This document shows positions 17,834-24,967 of a stretch of DNA of 64,000 nt, in pieces (position 1 is the first letter of the stretch; each line of letters starts with the position of its first letter). Both the position numbers and the translations under genes were made by a program. The DNA is from Streptomyces vilmorinianum. GTDB lineage: Bacteria; Actinomycetota; Actinomycetes; Streptomycetales; Streptomycetaceae. The notes under the pieces are model-generated. The model did not search any database and had not been told where the DNA came from. It saw nothing but the letters and a program-made list of their open reading frames with translations. The stretch covers positions 5,536,001 to 5,600,000 of the forward strand of contig NZ_CP040244.1 in the NCBI RefSeq assembly GCF_005517195.1, given 5' to 3'.

Positions 17834-18192
17834 CCCGCGACGCGAAGCCATCGCACCCACGGCCGCCGGCGGCGCGGAAGCCATCGCACCCGCGGCCGCC
17901 GGCGGCGCGTCACCGCTGTCTTCCCACCCGCACGGGTGGTGCGGGGAGGAACACCCAGCCGCCACCGCCCCGCGGCCGACGACACCGCGCCCGGACCGAC
18001 GGCGGCCCCCGGCGACCCCAAGACGTGCCCGCGACGCGAAACCGTCGCACCCCCGGCCGCCGACGGCGCGTCACCGCCCCAGGGCGACCCGCACCTCTGT
18101 CCTCACCCGCACGGCTGGTGCGGGCGGGAACACGGCCCCGGCCGGAGGCCGCGCGCACCCCCACCGGCCCGCGGCCGACGACACCGCGCCCC
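17834..18192. repeat. Imperfect intergenic duplication, 481-nt gap 17773-18253
   Basis: The gap between the G3E GTPase and the sensor kinase gene consists largely of related GC-rich repeats. A short unit (GAAGCCATCGCACCC then GGCCGCCGGCGGCGCG) occurs at about 17843 and 17877, and in changed form at about 18036. The second unit continues into a hairpin-like CACCCGCACGGGTGGTGCGGG with a GGAACAC tail and a CGGCCGACGACACCGCGCC end. The last unit repeats the same order at about 18102-18192. No gene is seen in the stretch. Confidence 0.7.
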
Positions 18193-18253
18193 GGCGACCC
18201 CGACCGCCCCGCACATTTCCGGTCGCCGCCCCCCGCCCCGTACCGTTCCTGCC

Positions 18254-19990
18254 ATGAGCCCCGCACCCACCACCCCCACGCCGCCCCCCGCGCGACGCAG
18301 GCGGTTCGGCTGGCCGCAGCGGGTCTTCTCGCAGGTCCTCCTCATGCAGCTGGCCATCGCCACCGGCGTCACGGTCCTGGCCACCGGCTTCTTCCTCGCA
18401 CCGCTCAGTGCCCAGCTCGACGACCAGGCCATGCGGCGCGCCCTCGCCATCGCCGAGACGACCGCCTCCCCCCAGGTCGCCGCCTCGCTGCGTGCCTCCG
18501 CGCCCTCCGCCCGAGGTCCTGTGCAGGCGGAGGCCGAACGCATCCGGCAGTCCACCGGCGCCGAGTACGTCGTCGTCATGGACACCCGGGGCGTGCGCTG
18601 GTCCCACACCGACCCCGCCCAGATCGGCAGGATCGTCTCCACGGACCCCAGCGCGGCGCTCGCCGGACACGAGGTCATGGAGATCGACAGCGGCACCCTC
18701 GGCCGCTCGGCGCGCGGCAAGGCGCCCCTGCGGGACGCCGACGGGACCATCGTCGGCGCCGTGTCGGTCGGTATCGAGTACGACAGCGTCCAGGACCGGC
18801 TGCTCGGCGCGATCCCGGGGCTCCTCGCGTACGCCGGCGGGGCCCTGGCGGCCGGCGCCCTCGCCGCGTATCTGATCTCCCGCAGGCTTCAGCGTCAGAC
18901 CCACGACCTGGCCTTCTCCGACATCTCCGCTCTGCTCGCCGAGCGCGAGGCCATGCTCCACGGCATCCGCGAGGGCGTCGTCGCCCTCGACCACACCGGG
19001 CGGATACGGCTCCTGAACGACGAGGCCCAGCGCCTCCTCGGGATCGGCCCGGAGGCCATCGGCCGCCCGCTGGAGGAGGCGCTCGGCTCCGGACGCACCG
19101 CCGACGTGCTGGCCGGCCGGGTCACCGGTGAGGACCTGGTGACCGTCCGCGGCCATCGGGTGCTCATCGCCAACCGGATGCCGACGGACGACGGCGGCGC
19201 CGTCGCCACCCTGCGCGACCGGACCGAGCTGGAGCGCCTCGGCCGCGAACTGGACTCCACCCGTGGCCTGATCGACGCCCTGCGCGCCCAGGACCACGAG
19301 CACGCCAACCGCCTCCACACCCTCCTCGGCCTCCTTGAGCTGGAGATGCACGACGAGGCGGTCGAGTTCGTCACCGAGGTTGTCGGCGTCCACCGGGCCA
19401 CCGCCGAACAGGTCACCGAGAAGATCCACGACCCGCTCCTCGCCGCGCTCCTGGTCGGCAAGGCCACGGTCGCCGCCGAGCGGGGTGTCGGCCTGCGGGT
19501 CTCCCCCGACTCGCTGCTCCCCGACCGCCTGGTCGACCCGCGCGAGCTGGTCACCGTCGTCGGAAACCTCGTCGACAACGCGCTGGACGCCGCCGCCGGC
19601 ACCGCCGAGCCGCGCGTCGAGATCGCCCTGCGGGCCGAGGGGCGCACGGCCGTTCTGCGGGTCACCGACAGCGGGCCCGGCGTTCCCGACGACCGCCGCG
19701 AGCTGATCTTCACCGAGGGCTGGACGACCAAGGAGCTGCCGTCCCACGGCAAACGGGGCCTGGGCCTGGCCCTGGTGCGCCGGCTCGCCGAACGCCGGGG
19801 AGGCAGCGCCCGGGTCGGCGAGGGCCCGGACGGGGGCGCCGAGTTCACCGTCGTACTCCCTGAGGCACTGAGCGATCCGGAGCCTGGGCTGGAGCCGGGG
19901 CTGGAACCGGAGCCGGGGCTGGAACCGGAGCCGGGGCTGGAACCGGAGCCGGGGCCGGAGCCCTCGTTGCGGGTCGGGGAGCCGCGATGA
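18254..19990 (+). CDS. Sensor histidine kinase, CitA/DcuS type
   Basis: A 578-residue membrane kinase: TM1 about 25-47, an extracytoplasmic PAS-like sensor about 48-188, TM2 about 190-210, a cytoplasmic PAS about 230-330, a short H-box (DALRAQDHEHANRLHTLLGLL, phospho-acceptor His in the DHEHANRLH stretch) and a HATPase domain (GNLVDNALDA N-box, GPGVPDD, GKRGLGLALV). The short H-box and sensor layout are those of the di- and tricarboxylate-sensing CitA/DcuS family. The C terminus is extended by PEPGLE-type repeats after the HATPase. The ATG overlap (ATGA) with the response regulator gene marks an operon. The ligand is probably a carboxylate, by family only. Confidence 0.9.
   Translation: MSPAPTTPTPPPARRRRFGWPQRVFSQVLLMQLAIATGVTVLATGFFLAPLSAQLDDQAMRRALAIAETTASPQVAASLRASAPSARGPVQAEAERIRQSTGAEYVVVMDTRGVRWSHTDPAQIGRIVSTDPSAALAGHEVMEIDSGTLGRSARGKAPLRDADGTIVGAVSVGIEYDSVQDRLLGAIPGLLAYAGGALAAGALAAYLISRRLQRQTHDLAFSDISALLAEREAMLHGIREGVVALDHTGRIRLLNDEAQRLLGIGPEAIGRPLEEALGSGRTADVLAGRVTGEDLVTVRGHRVLIANRMPTDDGGAVATLRDRTELERLGRELDSTRGLIDALRAQDHEHANRLHTLLGLLELEMHDEAVEFVTEVVGVHRATAEQVTEKIHDPLLAALLVGKATVAAERGVGLRVSPDSLLPDRLVDPRELVTVVGNLVDNALDAAAGTAEPRVEIALRAEGRTAVLRVTDSGPGVPDDRRELIFTEGWTTKELPSHGKRGLGLALVRRLAERRGGSARVGEGPDGGAEFTVVLPEALSDPEPGLEPGLEPEPGLEPEPGLEPEPGPEPSLRVGEPR
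19880..19964. repeat. 18-bp tandem repeat at the 3' end of the CitA-like kinase gene
   Basis: Three perfect copies of CTGGAACCGGAGCCGGGG (19901-19954) are flanked by degenerate copies. They encode a Leu-Glu-Pro-Glu-Pro-Gly repeat tail beyond the ATPase domain. Confidence 0.9.
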
Positions 19991-20664
19991 TCGACGTACT
20001 GGTCGTGGACGACGACGTACGGGTCGCGCAGATCAACGCGGCCTACGTGACGAAGGTGCCGGGATTCCGGGTCGTCGCCACCGCCCACTCGACCGCGGAG
20101 GCGATCCGCCGGCTCGGCGAGGTCCGGGTCGACCTGATCCTCCTCGATCACTACCTGCCCGACGAGAACGGGCTCGCGGTCGTCCGGGAACTGCGCCGGC
20201 TCGGCCACCAGACCGACGTGATCATGGTGACCGCGGCGCGCGATGTGGCGACCGTCCAGGCGGCCATGCGGCACGGCGCGCTGCAGTACCTGGTCAAGCC
20301 GTTCACCTTCGCCGGGCTGCGCGCCAAGCTGGAGGCGTACGCGGCCCTGCGCGACACGCTCGACGGCGGCGGCGAGGCGGAACAGGCCGAGGTCGACCGG
20401 ATCTTCGGCGCCCTCTCGGCGGGCGCGACGGAGCCCGGCCTTCCGAAGGGGCACTCCCCCACCACCGCGGAGCTGGTACGTCAGGTGCTGCTCGCCGCCG
20501 ACGGGGCCCTGTCCGCCCAGGAGATCGCCGAGCGGGCGGGGGTGAGCCGGCAGACCGCCCAGCGCTATCTCAAGCTGCTCGAACGGACGGGCCGGGTGCG
20601 GCTCTCGCTGAAGTACGGCGAGACGGGCCGCCCCGAGCACCGGTACGTCTGGGTCCGCGCGTAG
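19987..20664 (+). CDS. Response regulator, CitB/DcuR family
   Basis: A 225-residue response regulator. The receiver (residues 1-120) has the acidic pair VDDD near residues 6-9, phospho-acceptor Asp in LILLDHYLPDENG (about 55), Thr in MVTAARD and Lys in YLVKPFTF. The C-terminal half holds a winged-helix/HTH (AQEIAERAGVSRQTAQRYLK), as in CitB/DcuR. Its ATG overlaps the kinase stop by 4 nt, so this is a cognate pair. It converges on the symporter gene (12 nt between stops), making carboxylate uptake a plausible target by position. Confidence 0.92.
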   Translation: MIDVLVVDDDVRVAQINAAYVTKVPGFRVVATAHSTAEAIRRLGEVRVDLILLDHYLPDENGLAVVRELRRLGHQTDVIMVTAARDVATVQAAMRHGALQYLVKPFTFAGLRAKLEAYAALRDTLDGGGEAEQAEVDRIFGALSAGATEPGLPKGHSPTTAELVRQVLLAADGALSAQEIAERAGVSRQTAQRYLKLLERTGRVRLSLKYGETGRPEHRYVWVRA

Positions 20665-20676
20665 GCGGTCCGTCTG

Positions 20677-22275
20677 TCACACCGCTCCGGCGCCGGTGAG
20701 GGCCCGTACCTCGGTCTCGGCGTGCTTGGCGGCGTCCGGCGGCTCCGTCGAGGTCACGGTCCCGATCCAGCCGGCGAGGAAGCCGAGCGGGATGGAGACG
20801 ACCCCCGGGTTCTGCAGCGGGAAGACGTGGAAGTCGACGCCCGGGAAGAGCGCGTCGGGGCTTCCGGAGACGACCGGGGAGAGCACGACGAGCAGGACGG
20901 CCGGGACGAGCCCTCCGTACACCGCCCACACGGCGCCCCGCGTGGTGAAGTTCCGCCAGAACAGCGAGTAGAACAGCACCGGCAGATTGGCTGAGGCGGC
21001 CACGGCGAAGGCGAGACCGACCAGGAACGCCACGTTGAGATCGCGGGCGAGCAGCCCCAGCCCGATCGCCGCCGCGCCGATCCCGACGGCGGCGAGCCGC
21101 GCCACGGTGACCTCGCTGTACTGCTTCGCATGAGCGTTGCGGCGGCGCAGCGAGGCGTACAGGTCGTGGGCGACGGAGGCCGAGGAGGCGAGCGTGATGC
21201 CCGCGACGACGGCGAGGATCGTCGCGAAGGCGACGGCGGCGACGACCGCGAAGAGCACCGTGCCGCCCGTGGAGCCTGCTCCGCCGCCGAGGTCCAGGGC
21301 GAGCAGCGGTACGGCCGTGTTCCCGGCGGCGTTGGAGGAGCGGACGGCGTCGGGGCCGATGATCGCGGCGGCGCCGAAGCCGAGCACGATCGTCATGAGA
21401 TAGAAGCCGCCGATGAGTCCGATGGACCAGACGACCGAGCGGCGGGCGGCCCTCGCGGTGGGCACGGTGTAGAAGCGGGACAGGATGTGCGGCAGGCCCG
21501 CGGTGCCGAGGACGAGTGCGAGGCCGAGGCTGATGAAGTCGAGACGCGCGGTCCACCCTCCGCCGTAGCGCAGCCCCGGCGCGAGGAACTCCCGTCCGTG
21601 TCCGCTGCGCTCCGCGGCGGTGGCGAGCAGCTGGTTGAAGTCGCCGTGGAAGCGGAGCAGGACGAGCACGGTCAGGGCGATCGTGCCGGCCATGAGCAGC
21701 ACCGCCTTGACGATCTGGATCCAGGTGGTGGCCCGCATCCCGCCCAGCGACACATAGATCACCATCAGGGCGCCGACGCCGATCACCGTCCAGGAGCGGG
21801 CGGCCTCGCTCGTGCCCCCGAGGAGCAGAGCGACCAGACTGCCGGCTCCCACCATCTGGGCCACCAGATAGAGCACGGAGACGGTGACGGAGGAGGTGCC
21901 GGCGGCGATACGGACGGGGCGCTCCGCCATCCGGGCGGCGACGACGTCGGCGAGCGTGAACCGGCCGCAGTTGCGCACCAGTTCGGCCACCAGGAGCAGG
22001 ACGACCAGCCAGGCGACGAGGAAGCCGACGGAGTACAGCATGCCGTCGTAGCCGAAGAGCGCGATCAGGCCGGAGATGCCGAGGAAGGAGGCGGCGGACA
22101 TGTAGTCACCCGCGATGGCGAAACCGTTCTCCATGGGCGAGAACAGCCTGCCGCCGGCGTAGAACTCCTCCGCCGAGCCGCGCCGCTTGCGGCTCACCCA
22201 GGTGGTGATCGCCAGGGTCACCGCGATGAACGCGCTGAACAGCAGCAGCGCGAGTGTCTGGTGGTCGTCGGTCAC
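20677..22275 (-). CDS. Sodium:solute symporter, acetate/carboxylate (ActP/MctC type)
   Basis: A 532-residue SSS-family integral membrane transporter with about 13 hydrophobic helices. It begins LLLFSAFIAVTLAITTWVSR and has the conserved EEFYAGGRLFSPMENGFAIA and GDYMSAASFLGISGLIAL of the ActP/MctC branch, which takes up acetate, pyruvate or propionate with Na+ or H+. The GTG at 22275 overlaps the TGA of the DUF485 gene by 4 nt (GTGA), the usual arrangement in which a YjcH-type DUF485 protein precedes actP. Two-component systems lie on both sides. Confidence 0.92.
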   Translation of the reverse strand: MTDDHQTLALLLFSAFIAVTLAITTWVSRKRRGSAEEFYAGGRLFSPMENGFAIAGDYMSAASFLGISGLIALFGYDGMLYSVGFLVAWLVVLLLVAELVRNCGRFTLADVVAARMAERPVRIAAGTSSVTVSVLYLVAQMVGAGSLVALLLGGTSEAARSWTVIGVGALMVIYVSLGGMRATTWIQIVKAVLLMAGTIALTVLVLLRFHGDFNQLLATAAERSGHGREFLAPGLRYGGGWTARLDFISLGLALVLGTAGLPHILSRFYTVPTARAARRSVVWSIGLIGGFYLMTIVLGFGAAAIIGPDAVRSSNAAGNTAVPLLALDLGGGAGSTGGTVLFAVVAAVAFATILAVVAGITLASSASVAHDLYASLRRRNAHAKQYSEVTVARLAAVGIGAAAIGLGLLARDLNVAFLVGLAFAVAASANLPVLFYSLFWRNFTTRGAVWAVYGGLVPAVLLVVLSPVVSGSPDALFPGVDFHVFPLQNPGVVSIPLGFLAGWIGTVTSTEPPDAAKHAETEVRALTGAGAV

Positions 22276-22784
22276 TGGTGGATCCCCCGCGTCCTCTCCT
22301 GTACCCGCGTTTCGTCGAACACGGTCCAGCGCAGTTCCAGCGCCGCCCGGTCCCGCCGCAGCCGGGCGTGCCGGGCGTAGGCCCAGGTCAGCAGGAAGGT
22401 GGAGAGGAACTGTCCGAGTCCGGCGAGCATCGCCACGTTCACCATGCCGGCGACGGGCCGGGCCATGAGTCCGGGTGCCGCCGTCGCGGCGACGACATAG
22501 GCGAGATACCAGAGGAGGAAGGCGAGGGAGGCGGGGATCACGAACCGCCGGTAGCGGCTGCGTACTTCCTGGAAGGCCGGACTGCGCTGGACCTCCAGAT
22601 AGATGTCGGCCGCGCTGTGGACCGGCAGCTGTGGCGGTACGACTCCGGGTACCGACGAGGTGTGCGCTCCGGAGCCGGCCGGTGTCTCCGTGTCGGTCGG
22701 CTCACCCCAGCCGGAGGCCAGCGCGTCATACCAGGGATCGTCGATCCGCACCGCCGGGGCGCCCGGCCCTTCGTGCTTCTCCAC
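22272..22784 (-). CDS. DUF485 membrane protein, symporter partner
   Basis: A 170-residue protein with a hydrophilic N-terminal 80 residues and two TM helices (about 95-115 and 125-150) in the DUF485 core (FQEVRSRYRRFVIPASLAFL, then AGLGQFLSTFLLTWAYA). DUF485 (YjcH-type) genes sit upstream of acetate symporters and are thought to assist them. The GTG at 22784 is chosen because AAGGAG lies 9 nt upstream; a longer frame would start at 22829. The stop is coupled to the symporter start. Confidence 0.85.
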   Translation of the reverse strand: MEKHEGPGAPAVRIDDPWYDALASGWGEPTDTETPAGSGAHTSSVPGVVPPQLPVHSAADIYLEVQRSPAFQEVRSRYRRFVIPASLAFLLWYLAYVVAATAAPGLMARPVAGMVNVAMLAGLGQFLSTFLLTWAYARHARLRRDRAALELRWTVFDETRVQERTRGIHQ

Positions 22785-22882
22785 CGGTGAACTCTCCTTG
22801 TCAGCGAACCGTTTCGGCCGCGTGCCCAAGGATGGACAGAGCGGGAAGATCCCGGACTCTTCTCCTCTCGCACTTCACCCCA

Positions 22883-23653
22883 TCAGGTGATGGTTTCTCC
22901 AGGTGGTGCGACGAGCCCGTGCTGATATGCGTACCGCACGGCCTGCGCCCGGTCGCGCACCCCGGTCTTGGCGAAGAGGTTGTTGATGTGTGTCTTCACG
23001 GTGGCGGTGGAGATACCGAGCCGGCCGGCGATCTCCTGGTTGGAGAGGCCGTCGGCGACGAGGGTGAGCACCTCGCTCTCGCGCTCGGTGAGCCCGTCGG
23101 GCAGCGGGTCCGCGGCCGGCTCGTGCGTGGAGTCTCGGGCCCCTTCGCGGGAGGGTGCGTGCCGTCCGTGCCGTCCGTGCCGTCCGTGCCGCTCCGGCTG
23201 GGTCATCAGCTGCTCCAGGAGACGCCGTTGGACGGAGGGAGCGAGTCCGGCGCGCCCGTCGAGCACGTCATGGACGGCCCGTACGATCTCCTCCCCGCCC
23301 GCGTCCTTGGTGAGATAGCCGCGCGCCCCGGCGCGCAGCGCGGGGAAGAGCGAGTCGTCGTCGGCGTAGGTGGTGAGGACGACGACTTCGGTGCCCGGAT
23401 GGTCGGCGCGAATGCGCCGGGTCGCCTCGACGCCGTCGCAGCGCGGCATCCGAAGGTCCATCAGCACCACGTCGGGGGCGAGTGCGGCGGTCAGGGCGAC
23501 GGCCTCCTCGCCGTCCCGGGCGGAGCCGACGACCTCGATGCCGGGCAGCAGCCCGAGCACCAGCACGATTCCCTCCCGCACCATGGACTGGTCGTCGGCG
23601 ACGATCACGCGCGCGACCCGGCCTTCTCCGTGCCGGTTCCCGGGGCCGCTCAT
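22883..23653 (-). CDS. Response regulator, NarL/LuxR family
   Basis: A 256-residue response regulator. The receiver domain (about 12-130) has VIVADDQSMVREG, phospho-acceptor Asp in VVLMDLRMPRCDG (about 66), Thr in VVLTTYADD and Lys in YLTKDAGGEE. The LuxR HTH (about 190-250) reads LTERESEVLTLVADGLSNQE and TVKTHINNLFAKTGVRDRAQ. A Gly-Arg-His repeat sits in the linker. Its ATG overlaps the kinase stop by 4 nt. It lies about 100 nt upstream of the DUF485/symporter genes on the same strand, so the four could be linked in expression. Confidence 0.93.
   Translation of the reverse strand: MSGPGNRHGEGRVARVIVADDQSMVREGIVLVLGLLPGIEVVGSARDGEEAVALTAALAPDVVLMDLRMPRCDGVEATRRIRADHPGTEVVVLTTYADDDSLFPALRAGARGYLTKDAGGEEIVRAVHDVLDGRAGLAPSVQRRLLEQLMTQPERHGRHGRHGRHAPSREGARDSTHEPAADPLPDGLTERESEVLTLVADGLSNQEIAGRLGISTATVKTHINNLFAKTGVRDRAQAVRYAYQHGLVAPPGETIT
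23162..23188. repeat. 9-bp tandem repeat in the NarL-type regulator gene
   Basis: Three perfect copies of CCGTCCGTG encode a Gly-Arg-His run in the linker between the receiver and the LuxR HTH. The unit is a multiple of three and could vary without a frameshift. Confidence 0.88.
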
Positions 23654-24867
23654 GCCGGCACCCTCAGCCGCACCGCGAAGCCCTCGCCCTCGGGTCCCGC
23701 ATCCAGCGTCCCGCCCAGGAGCTCGGCACGCTCCCGCATGCCGAGGAGTCCGTAGCCGGATCCCGTGGCGTGCAGCCCTGCCTCCTGCCCGTCCTGCGCG
23801 GCCTCCGCGGGCTTCGCGTCCTCCGCGGCTCCGGACGTGCCCGGCGCACCGGAGTCCCGTATCTCCAGGGCGACCTCCTCCGGCTCGTAGGCGAGCAGGA
23901 GCCGCGTCCTGGCCCCCGGCGCGTGCTTGCGTACGTTGGTGAGGGCCTCCTGCGCCACCCTCCGTACGGCCTGGGAGGCCTCCGCCGGCAGCGACCTGCG
24001 GGCGCCGGTCACCTCGACCACGGCCCGGTCCTCGCGGGCCAGCTCCCGCAGATAGTCCTCGACCGGCACCATGTCACCGCGGAGCGCGGAGAGCGCCTGC
24101 CGGGTCTCGGCGAGCCCCTCCCGGGCCATGGAGCGGGCGGCGACCACCCGCTCGAGGATCTTCTCCCGGTCGGCGCCGGCCTCTATCTGCAGCCGCGCCG
24201 CCTCCAGGTGCACCATCTGCGCGGAGAGGCTGTGCGCCAGGACATCGTGGATCTCGCGGGCGATCCTGGCCCGCTCGGCCAGCGCGGCGGAGGCTGCCTC
24301 GGCTTCCCGGGCGGCCCGCTCCTGGGCCAGCAGCCGGAACCCGGAGCTGCGGGCCTCGGCGTCCAGACGGAGCATGTACCCGGTGAGCAGCACGGTCGCC
24401 GTGGTCACTCCGGCTCCCAGGACCCCCGTCTCGTCCGCGTCCACGAAGGCTCCGGCGAGGATCAGCACGGTGGCCAGGGCGACGAGCAGGGGCAGTCGCT
24501 CCATCGCCGCGATCGAGACGACGATCCAGAGCAGGGTGGCGGGGACGGGGGCGCCGGCGGTATGCGCCCCGAACCCGAGGGCGACGACGAGGGCGAGCAG
24601 GCCGAGCGAGTGGGCGAGCCGGTTGGCGAGAGTCGTCCGGTGGTAGGCGACGAGCGCGGTGACGCAGAGCGCGAGACCGAGCGGAGGCAGCAGCCCGTAC
24701 CAGCCGGGGAAGGCTCCCGAGACATGGGCGCTGGTCACGATCCACACGCTGACCCCCGCGAGCAGGAGGCCGTCGAGCACGAGGCGGCCTCGCGGCACGC
24801 CGACCCGGGTCAGCGCCTCAGGCGCGGGCCATACGAGCCATCGGTTGGTCGTCCTGCTGCTGTTCAC
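23650..24867 (-). CDS. Sensor histidine kinase, NarL-partner (HisKA_3) type
   Basis: A 405-residue kinase. About five hydrophobic segments occupy residues 20-150 (an integral membrane sensor with little extracytoplasmic sequence). The DHp motif RARIAREIHDVLAHSLSAQM carries the phospho-acceptor His, and the C-terminal HATPase has AQEALTNVRKHA and GYGLLGMRERAELLGG. An Ala/Glu/Lys/Gly insertion (TSGAAEDAKPAEAAQDGQE) lies between the G1 and G2 boxes. The GTG at 24867 has GGAGG 9 nt upstream. It overlaps the response regulator start by 4 nt, so the pair is cognate. The stimulus is unknown. Confidence 0.9.
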   Translation of the reverse strand: MNSSRTTNRWLVWPAPEALTRVGVPRGRLVLDGLLLAGVSVWIVTSAHVSGAFPGWYGLLPPLGLALCVTALVAYHRTTLANRLAHSLGLLALVVALGFGAHTAGAPVPATLLWIVVSIAAMERLPLLVALATVLILAGAFVDADETGVLGAGVTTATVLLTGYMLRLDAEARSSGFRLLAQERAAREAEAASAALAERARIAREIHDVLAHSLSAQMVHLEAARLQIEAGADREKILERVVAARSMAREGLAETRQALSALRGDMVPVEDYLRELAREDRAVVEVTGARRSLPAEASQAVRRVAQEALTNVRKHAPGARTRLLLAYEPEEVALEIRDSGAPGTSGAAEDAKPAEAAQDGQEAGLHATGSGYGLLGMRERAELLGGTLDAGPEGEGFAVRLRVPA

Positions 24868-24924
24868 GTCCGTCCCCCTCCGTCGCGTCGATGCTACGGA
24901 GCGGAGGCGTCGCCGTGATCGCCT

Positions 24925-24954
24925 CAGGGGTGGAGCTTTGCGGCTCCACCCCTG
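24925..24954 (-). terminator. parE terminator
   Basis: A perfect 12-bp stem (CAGGGGTGGAGC at 24925-24936, complement at 24943-24954) with a 6-nt loop, 13 nt beyond the parE stop on the minus strand. Confidence 0.88.
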
Positions 24955-24967
24955 GGTGGACGGTCGG

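Noticed and set aside
17773..18253. Longer N terminus for the G3E GTPase running through the repeats.
   Set aside because: GGAGG precedes the TTG at 17772 and homology starts there; the upstream frame is repetitive and biased.
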